Source: UBA4615 sp046046245 (GTDB taxonomy: Bacteria > Pseudomonadota > Gammaproteobacteria > Burkholderiales > Burkholderiaceae_E). Taken from it: a stretch of 64,000 bases of DNA. Positions 7,825-15,618 of this stretch are shown piece by piece. How positions within the stretch are numbered: position 1 is the stretch's first letter; every line of letters begins with the position of its first letter. A program made the position numbers and the translations under genes. The notes under the pieces are model-generated. The model had not been told where the DNA came from, made no database searches, and was given only the letters and a program-made list of their open reading frames with translations. Where the stretch lies: NCBI GenBank assembly GCA_046046245.1, contig JBJOKE010000029.1, forward strand, positions 81,354 to 145,353, written 5' to 3'.

Positions 7825-8397
7825 ATGGAACCGTTCCTCGTCTCGACCGGCATCGTCGCGCTCGCCGAGATGGGCGACAAGACGCAGCTGCTGTCGCTGC
7901 TGCTCGCCGCCCGCTTCCGCCGGCCCTGGCCGATCGTCCTCGGCATCCTGGTGGCCACGCTGGCGAACCACGCGTTCGCCGGCGCGATCGGCGCCTGGGT
8001 GCAGTCGGCGCTCGGCCCCGACGTGCTGCGCTGGATCCTCGGCCTGTCCTTCCTCGCGATGGCGGCCTGGATGCTGGTGCCCGACGAGATCGACGAGGAC
8101 GACGCGCGTGCCGCCGAGCGCTTCGGCGTCTTCGGCACCACGCTGATCGCCTTCTTCCTCGCGGAGATGGGCGACAAGACGCAGGTGGCCACGGTCGCGC
8201 TCGCCGCGCGCTACGATGCGCTGGTGGCGGTCGTGACCGGCACCACCTTCGGCATGATGCTGGCCAACGTGCCGGCCGTGCTGCTCGGAGACCGGATCAC
8301 GAAGCTCGTGCCGATCCCCGTCGTCCACCGGGTCGCCGCCGCGGTGTTCGCGCTGCTCGGCATCGCCGCGCTGCTGAACGTCGGCCGCCTGTTCTGA
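7825..8397 (+). CDS. GDT1/TMEM165 (UPF0016) family cation transporter
   Basis: The 190-residue inner-membrane protein has six predicted helices in two inverted halves, each carrying the family signature EMGDKTQ (VALAEMGDKTQLL and FFLAEMGDKTQVA). Family members export Mn2+ or exchange Ca2+/Mn2+ with protons; bacterial members (MneA-like) give manganese resistance. An ATG at 7825 is chosen over the in-frame GTG at 7816 because homologues begin ME-FLVSTG. It sits between rpmA and obgE, positions usually adjacent. Confidence 0.88.
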   Translation: MEPFLVSTGIVALAEMGDKTQLLSLLLAARFRRPWPIVLGILVATLANHAFAGAIGAWVQSALGPDVLRWILGLSFLAMAAWMLVPDEIDEDDARAAERFGVFGTTLIAFFLAEMGDKTQVATVALAARYDALVAVVTGTTFGMMLANVPAVLLGDRITKLVPIPVVHRVAAAVFALLGIAALLNVGRLF

Positions 8398-8419
8398 TCC
8401 CCGCCCCACCGGACACGCC

Positions 8420-9601
8420 ATGAAGTTCGTCGACGAAGCGCGCATCGAGGTCATCGCCGGCGACGGCGGCAAGGGCGCGGTCGCCTTCAGGCGCGAGAAG
8501 TACATCCCGAAGGGCGGCCCGAGCGGCGGCGACGGCGGTCGCGGCGGCTCGATCTGGGCGGTGGCCGACGCCAACGTCAACACGCTGATCGACTACCGCT
8601 ACGCACGACTGCATCGCGCCCGCAACGGCGAGGGCGGCCAGGGGTCCGACCGCTACGGACGCGGCTCCGACGACATCGTGCTGCGGATGCCGGTGGGCAC
8701 GCAGGTCTTCGACGAGGAGAGCGGCGAGCTGCTGTTCGACCTGACCCGCCACGGCGAGCGTGCCCTGCTCGCCAAGGGGGGCGATGGGGGTCTCGGCAAC
8801 CTGCACTTCAAGTCGAGCACGAACCGAGCGCCCCGCCAGTCGACGCCGGGCACCCCCGGCGAGGCGCGCAAGCTGCGCCTGGAGCTGAAGGTGCTGGCCG
8901 ACGTCGGCCTGCTCGGCATGCCGAACGCCGGCAAGTCGACCTTGATCTCGCAGGTCTCGAACGCGCGACCGAAGATCGCCGACTATCCGTTCACCACGCT
9001 GCATCCGAACCTCGGCGTGGTCCGCGTCGCCGACGAGAAGAGCTTCGTGGTCGCCGACGTGCCCGGCCTGATCGAGGGCGCGGCCGAGGGCGCCGGGCTC
9101 GGACACCAGTTCCTGCGGCACCTGCAGCGCACGCGGCTGCTGCTCCACATGATCGACCTGTCGCCGTTCGACGCCGACCGCGATCCGGTGGCCGAGGCGC
9201 GTGCGATCGTCGAGGAACTGCGCAAGTACGACGCCGAGCTCTTCGGGAAGCCGCGCTGGCTGGTGCTGAACAAGCTCGACACGCTCGAGGGCCAGCCGGG
9301 CTCGAAGGGCACGCCGCGCTCGAAGGCGGTCTCGGAGTTCAAGCGGCGGCTGCGCTGGAAGGGGCCGGTCTTCGAGATCTCCGGCCTGACCGGCGAGGGC
9401 TGCGCCGAGCTGTGCCGCGCGATCTGGGAGCACCTGGAGGCGACGCGCCCGAGCGTGCCGCCGGCCGAGGAGCCTGCCGAGGCCGACGCCGAGGTCCGGG
9501 CTTCGGCGATCGCGGCGCCGGACGCGGCCGACGCCGCCGCCGCCGCGCCCGTGGCGCCGCCAGCCGATCCCGACGACCCGCGGTTCCGCCCGCTCGGCTG
9601 A
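8420..9601 (+). CDS. obgE: Obg family GTPase
   Basis: The 393-residue protein has the glycine-rich Obg fold at the N-terminus (KGGPSGGDGGRGGS near 35), then the G domain with Walker A GMPNAGKST (about 173), switch II VADVPGLIEGAAEGAGLG and NKLD. It is a 50S-assembly and stringent-response GTPase of the cytoplasm. The last 60 residues are an alanine/aspartate-rich tail typical of betaproteobacterial Obg. Together with rplU and rpmA it forms a widely conserved block. Confidence 0.97.
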   Translation: MKFVDEARIEVIAGDGGKGAVAFRREKYIPKGGPSGGDGGRGGSIWAVADANVNTLIDYRYARLHRARNGEGGQGSDRYGRGSDDIVLRMPVGTQVFDEESGELLFDLTRHGERALLAKGGDGGLGNLHFKSSTNRAPRQSTPGTPGEARKLRLELKVLADVGLLGMPNAGKSTLISQVSNARPKIADYPFTTLHPNLGVVRVADEKSFVVADVPGLIEGAAEGAGLGHQFLRHLQRTRLLLHMIDLSPFDADRDPVAEARAIVEELRKYDAELFGKPRWLVLNKLDTLEGQPGSKGTPRSKAVSEFKRRLRWKGPVFEISGLTGEGCAELCRAIWEHLEATRPSVPPAEEPAEADAEVRASAIAAPDAADAAAAAPVAPPADPDDPRFRPLG

Positions 9602-9707
9602 GCCCGCCGGCCCGCCGCTGCTCCGCCCCGACGATCCCGACGCCCTGGACGACCCGCGCACCGTCCCGACCCGACCCCGACGCCCCGCGCCTGCGATCCG
9701 CCCGACC

Positions 9708-10832
9708 ATGACCGACACCTCCTGCATCCGCGACGCCCGCCGCCTCGTCGTCAAGGTCGGCTCGGCGCTGGTCACCAACGAGGGACGCGGCCTCGATCCC
9801 GAGGCGATCGATCGCTGGGGCGCGCAGCTCGCGCGGCTGCGCGCGCTGGGCAAGGAGGTGGTGATGGTCTCGTCGGGTGCGATCGCCGAGGGCGTCAAGC
9901 GCCTGGGCTGGCCGCGCCGCCCGCGCGAGATCCACGAGCTGCAGGCGGCGGCCGCGGTCGGCCAGATGGGCCTCGCGCAGGTCTACGAGTCGTGTTTCCG
10001 GGCCCATGGACTGCAGACCGCGCAGGTCCTGCTGACCCACGAGGACCTCGCCGACCGGCGCCGCTACCTGAACGCGCGCTCGACGCTGCTCACGCTGCTG
10101 CGGCTGGGCGTGGTGCCGATCATCAACGAGAACGACACGGTGGTCACCGACGAGATCAAGGTCGGCGACAACGACACGCTGGGCGCGCTGGTGACCAACC
10201 TGATCGACGCCGACGCGCTGGTGATCCTCACCGACCAGTCGGGCCTCTACACCGCCGACCCGCGCAAGGATCCGGCCGCGACGCTGCTCGCGCGCGTGGT
10301 CGCCGGCGACCCGTCGCTCGAGGGCATGGCGGGCGGCGCGGGCTCGTCGATCGGCAAGGGCGGGATGATCACCAAGGTGCTGGCGGCCAGGCGCGCCGCG
10401 CACGGTGGCGCGTCGACCGTCGTCTGCTCGGGCCGCGAGCCCGATGTGCTGGTGCGGCTGGCCGCCGGCGAGGCGGTGGGCACCGAGTTCGCGGCCGGGA
10501 CGCCGCGGCTCGCCGCACGCAAGCAGTGGCTCGCCGACCACCTGCAGCTGCGCGGTGCGCTGCGCGTGGACGCCGGCGCGGTGCGCGCGCTGCGCGACGA
10601 CGGCAAGAGTCTGCTGCCGATCGGCGTGGTCGAGGTGAGCGGCGAGTTCGAGCGCGGCGAGGTCGTCGCGGTGCTCGACGCCGAGGGCCACGAGCTCGCG
10701 CGCGGGCTGGTCAACTATGCGTCGTCCGACGCGCGTCGCATCGCGCGTCGCCCGTCCTCGGAGATCGAGGCGGTGCTGGGCTTCGTCGAGGAGCCCGAGC
10801 TCATCCATCGCGACAATCTGGTTCTGCGCTGA
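9708..10832 (+). CDS. proB: Glutamate 5-kinase
   Basis: Phosphorylates L-glutamate as the first step of proline synthesis. The amino-acid-kinase domain shows LVVKVGSALVTN, VSSGAIAEG, PIINENDTV and ILTDQSGLYTADPR; a PUA domain follows from about residue 285. At 374 residues it matches E. coli ProB (367). It follows obgE, as in many betaproteobacteria. Confidence 0.96.
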   Translation: MTDTSCIRDARRLVVKVGSALVTNEGRGLDPEAIDRWGAQLARLRALGKEVVMVSSGAIAEGVKRLGWPRRPREIHELQAAAAVGQMGLAQVYESCFRAHGLQTAQVLLTHEDLADRRRYLNARSTLLTLLRLGVVPIINENDTVVTDEIKVGDNDTLGALVTNLIDADALVILTDQSGLYTADPRKDPAATLLARVVAGDPSLEGMAGGAGSSIGKGGMITKVLAARRAAHGGASTVVCSGREPDVLVRLAAGEAVGTEFAAGTPRLAARKQWLADHLQLRGALRVDAGAVRALRDDGKSLLPIGVVEVSGEFERGEVVAVLDAEGHELARGLVNYASSDARRIARRPSSEIEAVLGFVEEPELIHRDNLVLR

Positions 10833-11248
10833 GCGAGGCCCCTCGCGGGCGGGCCGCGGTCGGCCCGTGGGCCGTGCGCCGGCAGCGACCTTGGCCCCTG
10901 CCTGGCAGTGCTCAGTTCTGCCGATCGCGCCCGCCCGTGCTACCTTGTCCGGGACATTCCGAAACACTTCGACATGGCCCGGACATCGGACCGTCGGTCC
11001 GGACCGGTCCGCCGCGAGCCGGGGAGACGGCGTCCCGGCGACGTCGTGCTCGCGCGGCGACACGACCCCGCGTCGCGAAGTGGCTCGGCTGTCGACGTCG
11101 TCCGGTCCCACGCCGGACGACGTCGTTCCGAAGTGGGTGCCTGTCGGGGGACGTGGTGGGAAACAGCAACGTGGACGAACCGAAACCGCCGCAGGGCGCG
11201 GAATCCCAGGGCTCGCAGGGCACGGATCGCCTCCCATCGTCCTATCCC
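10833..11248. other. Long leader region before the response regulator
   Basis: A 416-base gap after proB. It holds two overlapping palindromes, CGGACCGTCGGTCCG at 10987-11001 and GGACCGGTCC at 11001-11010, and no convincing small gene. The response-regulator frame is open through part of it, so an upstream start (for example GTG near 11157) cannot be excluded. Confidence 0.45.
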
Positions 11249-11938
11249 ATGAACGTCGCCGTTCTCGACGACGACCCCTACCAGCGGCAACTGCTCTCGA
11301 TGCTGGTCGAGACCGGCGGGCACCATGTGACCGGGTTCGCTCATGGCGACGAATTCCTCGACGCGGCGAGCCGCCGGTCGTTCGACCTGCTCCTGCTCGA
11401 CTGGGTGATGCCCGAGATGTCGGGTGACCGGGTGCTCGGCGAGCTGCGCAGGCGACCGGGCCCGGAGCTGCCGGTGATCGTGGTCACCGCACGCGACGGC
11501 GAGGTCGACGTGGTCGGCGCGCTGCGGCAGGGCGCCGACGACTACATCGTGAAGCCGGCCAAGGGCCTGGAACTGCTCGCCCGGATCGAGGCGCTCGCGC
11601 GCCGCACCCGCGCCGGCCGCGGCGTACCGATCCGCGCCGGCCGCTACGAGATCGACACCGCGCGTCGCGCCGTGATGCTCGACGGCAAGGAGATCCTCCT
11701 GACGCTGAAGGAGTTCGACCTCGCCGCGCACCTGTTCCAGAACCCGGGCACGCTGGTCACGCGGGCGCGGCTTCTGGAGGCGGTCTGGTCGATCGGCGCC
11801 GATGTCGACACCCGGACCGTCGACACGCACGCGAGCCGCGTGCGGCGCAAGCTGAAGCTCGACGGCAGCTGCGGCTGGACGCTGCAGTCGGTCTACGGCT
11901 TCGGCTACCGGCTGGTACCGGCCGATGTGCGCGGCTGA
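11249..11938 (+). CDS. OmpR/PhoB-family response regulator (orphan)
   Basis: The 229-residue protein has a receiver domain (1-120) with the acidic pocket D7-D9, phospho-acceptor D51 in LLLLDWVMPEMSG, the threonine in VIVVTARD and lysine in DYIVKPAKG. A winged-helix DNA-binding domain ends with TVDTHASRVRRKL and VYGFGYRL. No histidine kinase is adjacent, so its partner lies elsewhere. The proline/serine-rich open sequence before the ATG is not family-like, so the ATG is preferred. Confidence 0.9.
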   Translation: MNVAVLDDDPYQRQLLSMLVETGGHHVTGFAHGDEFLDAASRRSFDLLLLDWVMPEMSGDRVLGELRRRPGPELPVIVVTARDGEVDVVGALRQGADDYIVKPAKGLELLARIEALARRTRAGRGVPIRAGRYEIDTARRAVMLDGKEILLTLKEFDLAAHLFQNPGTLVTRARLLEAVWSIGADVDTRTVDTHASRVRRKLKLDGSCGWTLQSVYGFGYRLVPADVRG

Positions 11939-12026
11939 CGGCGTGCAGACGGCCCCTCCGGCGGCACGCCCACGGTAGGCGCGATCGCGTCCGCGGTGGT
12001 AAGGTCGGCCTGCTGCCCCAACCATC

Positions 12027-12041
12027 GAAAGGAGGTGATCC
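12027..12041 (+). promoter_or_regulatory. Extended Shine-Dalgarno sequence
   Basis: GAAAGGAGGTGATCC lies directly before a GTG start and is complementary over 15 bases to the usual 3' end of 16S rRNA. The AGGAGG core is 6 bases from the start. Normal ribosome sites pair over 4-7 bases. Confidence 0.8.
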
Positions 12042-12182
12042 GTGAAGAACCTGTCCGTCGTGCTCGCCCTGCTGTGCCTCGGCACGACCGTCGCGGTCGC
12101 CTGCCCGGGAGCCAGCTCGATGAAGGACGCCAAGGCCGACCGGCCGGTCCCGCAGCAGTCGAAACCGGCCCAGTCGTCCTGA
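12042..12182 (+). CDS. Very small exported protein
   Basis: A 46-residue protein read from GTG: a lysine near the N-terminus, a hydrophobic stretch SVVLALLCLGTTVAVA, then a cysteine and a polar tail rich in K, P, Q and S. The AVA-C junction could be cut by signal peptidase I, or the cysteine may be lipidated, although the -3 residue is Ala rather than Leu. I do not recognise a family. The extended ribosome site before it and the terminator after it support a real, strongly translated single-gene unit. Confidence 0.7.
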   Translation: MKNLSVVLALLCLGTTVAVACPGASSMKDAKADRPVPQQSKPAQSS

Positions 12183-12202
12183 TCCGGTCATCACGAGCAC
12201 GA

Positions 12203-12235
12203 ACGAAGGGGAGCGGGAGCTCCCCTTCGTCTTTG
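12203..12235 (+). terminator. Terminator of the small exported protein gene
   Basis: ACGAAGGGGAG at 12203-12213 pairs with CTCCCCTTCGT at 12220-12230, an 11-bp perfect stem with a 6-base loop, followed by CTTT. It is only 20 bases past the stop codon. Confidence 0.8.
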
Positions 12236-12250
12236 GAGGACCCCGGAACG

Positions 12251-13546
12251 ATGTGCCGTCCCTCGCGCCCCGTCACCTCGGCCGCGTTCGTCGCGTTCGT
12301 CGCATGCGTGGCCGGCCCCTCGCCCGCGGCGGCCCAGGCCGGAGCGCCGTCCCCGGCCGCCACGGCGCCCGCGACCGGTCCCGCCGCCGCGCCCGTCGCG
12401 CCGTCCCCGGCCTTCGAGAACTGCCTTGTCCGCCTGCGGGCCGACGCGATCGCGCGCGGCATCCCGCGCGCGGTCGCCGAGCGGCACCTGGCCGGGCTCG
12501 AGCGCGATCCCTCGGTGCTCGAGTCGCTCGACTTCCAGCCCGAGTTCCGCACGCCGATCTGGGACTACCTCGCCGCGCTCGTCGACACCCAGCGCGTCGA
12601 CGACGGCCGCGCGATGCTCGAGCGTTGGGCCGAGGTGCTCGGCAGCGTCGAGGCCCGTCACGGCGTGGACCGCGCGACCGTGGTCGCGGTCTGGGGCGTG
12701 GAGAGCGACTTCGGCCGCTCGATCGGCCGCAAGCCGATCGTCCGCTCGCTGGCCACGCTGTCGTGCGAGGGCCGCCGGCAGGCGTTCTTCAGGGACCAGC
12801 TGATCGCGGCGCTGCGGATCCTCGCCGACGGCCACGTCGCGCCCGAGCGTTTCACCGGGTCCTGGGCCGGCGCCTTCGGCCAGACGCAGTTCATGCCGAC
12901 CACGTTCCTCGAATCGGCGGTGGACCACGACGGCGACGGCCGTCGCGATGTCGTCGACACCGTCCCCGACGCGCTCGCCTCCACCGCGAACTACCTGAAG
13001 CGTGCCGGCTGGCGCAGCGGCGAGCCCTGGGGCTGGGAGGTGCGGCTGCCCGAGGGCTTCGACGCCTCGCTCGCCGGCCGCACGAAGCGACGGCCGCTCG
13101 CCGACTGGGCGGCGCGCGGCGTGAAGCGGGTGGACGGCCATCCCCTCGAGCGCTCGCCGTCGCCGGCCGCCGTGCTGCTGCCCGCGGGCCCGTCCGGTCC
13201 GGCCTTCGTGGTGCTGCGCAATTTCGACGCGATCCACGCCTACAACGCGGCCGAGAGCTACGCGCTCGCGATCGCCCACCTCGCCGACCGGCTGCGTGGC
13301 GGCGGACCGTTCGCCGCGCCCTGGCCCACCGACGACCCCGGACTGTCGCGCGCCGAGCGACGCGAGCTGCAGACGCTGCTGCTCGGCCGCGGCCACGCGA
13401 TCGGCGAGGCCGACGGGCTGATCGGCAGCGTCACTCGCCGTGCGATCCGCGACGAGCAGGCGCGGCTCGGCGCGCCGCAGGATGGACGCGCGGGAATGAA
13501 ACTGCTGGCGACGCTGCGGCGCGAGGCGGGGACCGCATCGCGCTAG
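12251..13546 (+). CDS. Lytic murein transglycosylase, MltB type
   Basis: The 431-residue periplasmic enzyme cleaves the MurNAc-GlcNAc bond with anhydro-sugar formation. After a signal peptide ending near AAAQA and a proline/alanine linker comes the SLT_2 domain, with catalytic glutamate E151 in VWGVESDFG and the downstream FGQTQFMPTTFL segment. A peptidoglycan-binding domain (GRGHAIGEADGLIGSVTR) lies at the C-terminus. ATG at 12251 follows GGAGGA; the frame is open farther upstream but runs through the preceding small gene. No lipobox, so it is soluble or loosely attached. Confidence 0.93.
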   Translation: MCRPSRPVTSAAFVAFVACVAGPSPAAAQAGAPSPAATAPATGPAAAPVAPSPAFENCLVRLRADAIARGIPRAVAERHLAGLERDPSVLESLDFQPEFRTPIWDYLAALVDTQRVDDGRAMLERWAEVLGSVEARHGVDRATVVAVWGVESDFGRSIGRKPIVRSLATLSCEGRRQAFFRDQLIAALRILADGHVAPERFTGSWAGAFGQTQFMPTTFLESAVDHDGDGRRDVVDTVPDALASTANYLKRAGWRSGEPWGWEVRLPEGFDASLAGRTKRRPLADWAARGVKRVDGHPLERSPSPAAVLLPAGPSGPAFVVLRNFDAIHAYNAAESYALAIAHLADRLRGGGPFAAPWPTDDPGLSRAERRELQTLLLGRGHAIGEADGLIGSVTRRAIRDEQARLGAPQDGRAGMKLLATLRREAGTASR

Positions 13547-13579
13547 GCTCCCGGCATCGACCACGAGGAGACCCCCCGC

Positions 13580-14476
13580 ATGGAACGGATCGGATTCATC
13601 GGCGCATCGGGCCTGATGGGCCACGGCATGGCCAAGAACCTGCAGGCCAAGGGCCACCCGCTCGCGATCACCGTCCACCGCAACCGCGAGCGCGTCGCCG
13701 ACCTGCTCGCCGCCGGCGCGACCGAGGTGCCGAGCCCCGCGGCGCTCGCCGCGCAATGCCCGATCGTCTTCATCTGCGTGACCGGCTCGCCGCAGGTCGA
13801 GGCCGTGGTCGCGGGGGCCGACGGACTGCTGTCGACGAAGCGCCCGGGCCTGACGATCGTCGACTGCTCGACCAGCGAGCCCGACTCCACCGCGAAGCTG
13901 CGCACGCTCGCGGCCGACGCCGGCGCGCACTTCGTCGACGCACCGCTCGCGCGCACTCCCGTGGAGGCCGAGCAGGGCCGGCTGAACGTGATGATCGGCG
14001 CCGACGATGCGAGCTTCGCGCGGCTCGAGCCGGTGATCCGCACGTTCGCCGAGAACGTCTTCCACGTCGGCGGCCCGGGCGCGGGCCACATCGTGAAGCT
14101 GCTGAACAACTTCATCGGGCAGGCGATCTGCACGGCCACCGCCGAGGCCTTCGCGGTCGGCCAGCGCGCCGGCATCGACCCGCGCAAGCTGGTCGAGCTG
14201 GTGTCGGCCGGCGCGGTGAACTCGGGCATGTTCCAGGCGATGGCCAAGACGCTGACCGGCGACATCGCGGGCCTGAAGTTCGAGCTCGACAATGCTCGCA
14301 AGGACATCCGCTACTACACGCACCTGGCCGAGAACCTGTCGATCCCGACGGTGGTGGGCGAGGCGGTCCACCAGTCGCTCGCGCTCGCGAGCGCGCTCGG
14401 CCACGGCCGCAAGTTCGTGCCCTCGCTGGTCGAGGCGCAGGAGCAGCTGACCGGCGCGCGGATCGTGCCGCGCTGA
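13580..14476 (+). CDS. NAD(P)-dependent beta-hydroxyacid dehydrogenase (HIBADH family)
   Basis: The 298-residue protein has the N-terminal dinucleotide fold (IGFIGASGLMGHGMAKNL), the all-helical C-terminal domain and the catalytic lysine K173 in GHIVKLLNN. Family members oxidise 3-hydroxyisobutyrate, tartronate semialdehyde or related small hydroxyacids. GAS replaces the usual GLG in the nucleotide loop, a tolerated variant. It may work with the SDR and TRAP genes that follow on the other strand, but no shared operon exists. Confidence 0.87.
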   Translation: MERIGFIGASGLMGHGMAKNLQAKGHPLAITVHRNRERVADLLAAGATEVPSPAALAAQCPIVFICVTGSPQVEAVVAGADGLLSTKRPGLTIVDCSTSEPDSTAKLRTLAADAGAHFVDAPLARTPVEAEQGRLNVMIGADDASFARLEPVIRTFAENVFHVGGPGAGHIVKLLNNFIGQAICTATAEAFAVGQRAGIDPRKLVELVSAGAVNSGMFQAMAKTLTGDIAGLKFELDNARKDIRYYTHLAENLSIPTVVGEAVHQSLALASALGHGRKFVPSLVEAQEQLTGARIVPR

Positions 14477-14569
14477 CGGACGCATGCAGGCGGCGGACGC
14501 GCCGCCTGCGGTCGTGGGCGGGTCGCCGGCCGGGGCGGCGCCCGTGCCGGGCGAGCGGCGTCGGGCCGC

Positions 14570-15409
14570 TCAGAGCCGCGCGACGTGCAGGCCCCCGTCG
14601 ACATGCAGCGCCTCGCCGGTCGCGAAGGGCAACGCGCCGGTCGCGAGCGCGGCCACCGTGCGGCCGACGTCGTCGGGCTCGCCCCAGCGCCGCTGCGGCA
14701 CGCCGCCCGCGTCGATCAGTCCGTCGTAGCGGGCCGCCACCGGCGCGGTCATCGGCGTGCGGACGATGCCCGGCCGCAGCTCCCAGACGGCGATGCCGTC
14801 GGCCGCGAGCCGCAGCGCGAGCAGCCGCGTCATCATCGGCAGCGCGCTCTTCGACAGGCAGTACTCGGCACGTTCGGGCGACGCGTGCGTGGCGCTGATC
14901 GACGATACGGTGACGATCGAGCGCGGCGTCGCGCCCGGCCCGTCGGCGAGCATCGCGCGGGCCACCGCCTGCGCGAGGAAGAACGGCGCGCGCAGGTTCA
15001 CCGCGAGCACGCGGTCGAGGTCCTGCGGCCTCACGTCGAGCAGGTCGCCGCGGCGCGGCGAGGGCACGCCCGCGTTGTTGACCAGGCAGTCGATCCGACC
15101 CGACAGGCCGCGTGCGGCGGCGAGGAGCGCGGCGTGCGCGTCGAGGTCGGCGACGTCGAGCGCGTGGAAGACCGCGCGGGCCCCGCGCGCGGCGAGGCCG
15201 TCGGCGGTGATGCGCGCGTCGTCACCGTCGGCGAGGTCGCCGCAGGCGAGGTCGAAACCGGCCTCGGCGAGTGCGAACGCGATGCCGCGCCCGATGCCGC
15301 GGTTCGTGCCCGTGACGAGGGCGACCGGGCGATGCGAGGCCCCGGCGTCGGCGCGCGCCGACTCGCCCGACGCGGGCGCCGCACCGGGCGCGGCCGGGCT
15401 GTCCCCCAT
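14570..15409 (-). CDS. Short-chain dehydrogenase/reductase
   Basis: The 279-residue protein shows the SDR cofactor motif TGTNRGIG (about 35-42), the NNAG strand motif, and the active-site YCLSK (YxxxK) following the catalytic serine strand. The C-terminus ends HVDGGLHVARL, like 3-oxoacyl-ACP reductase type enzymes. The first 28 residues are a disordered alanine/serine-rich extension, so a later start is possible. It lies immediately after the TRAP 1 operon in the same direction. Confidence 0.85.
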   Translation of the reverse strand: MGDSPAAPGAAPASGESARADAGASHRPVALVTGTNRGIGRGIAFALAEAGFDLACGDLADGDDARITADGLAARGARAVFHALDVADLDAHAALLAAARGLSGRIDCLVNNAGVPSPRRGDLLDVRPQDLDRVLAVNLRAPFFLAQAVARAMLADGPGATPRSIVTVSSISATHASPERAEYCLSKSALPMMTRLLALRLAADGIAVWELRPGIVRTPMTAPVAARYDGLIDAGGVPQRRWGEPDDVGRTVAALATGALPFATGEALHVDGGLHVARL

Positions 15410-15414
15410 GGTCG

Positions 15415-15618
15415 TCAGGCCAGCAGGCCGATCGGACGGCCGTCGCGCCGCACGTTCGACAGGATCGGAAGGTCGGTCGGCTCCGGGTGATGGAACGGGT
15501 CGATCACGTGCGGCTCGGGCCGGCCCACGCGCGTCGCGAACGCGTGGAACCGCGCCGGCGCGAGCCGCTGGTTCCGGATCACCCGCAGGCCGCCGCGGGC
15601 CGGCGCGCGCCCCTGCAT
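15415..15618 (-). pseudogene. TauD/TfdA-type dioxygenase fragment
   Basis: A 67-residue frame whose core (VIRNQRLAPARFHAFATRVG, EPHVIDPFHHPE and ILSNVRRDGRPIGL) matches the N-terminal region of TauD/TfdA Fe(II)/2-oxoglutarate dioxygenases. It ends just where the HxD iron-ligand segment should begin. The metal ligands and about 200 residues are missing, and a short N-terminal piece is also lost, so it cannot be a working dioxygenase. Its ATG overlaps the stop of the TRAP large-subunit gene as ATGA, so it could still be translated. Confidence 0.7.

Noticed and set aside
9992..11248. Long protein fused to the response regulator N-terminus
   Set aside because: The open frame runs through proB out of its frame and yields low-complexity R/A/G sequence; only the part from 11249 is a receiver domain.
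12027..12041. Remnant of a 16S rRNA gene
   Set aside because: The match is in the opposite sense (complement of the 16S tail) and only 15 bases long, with a start codon at the correct distance, so an extended ribosome site explains it better.
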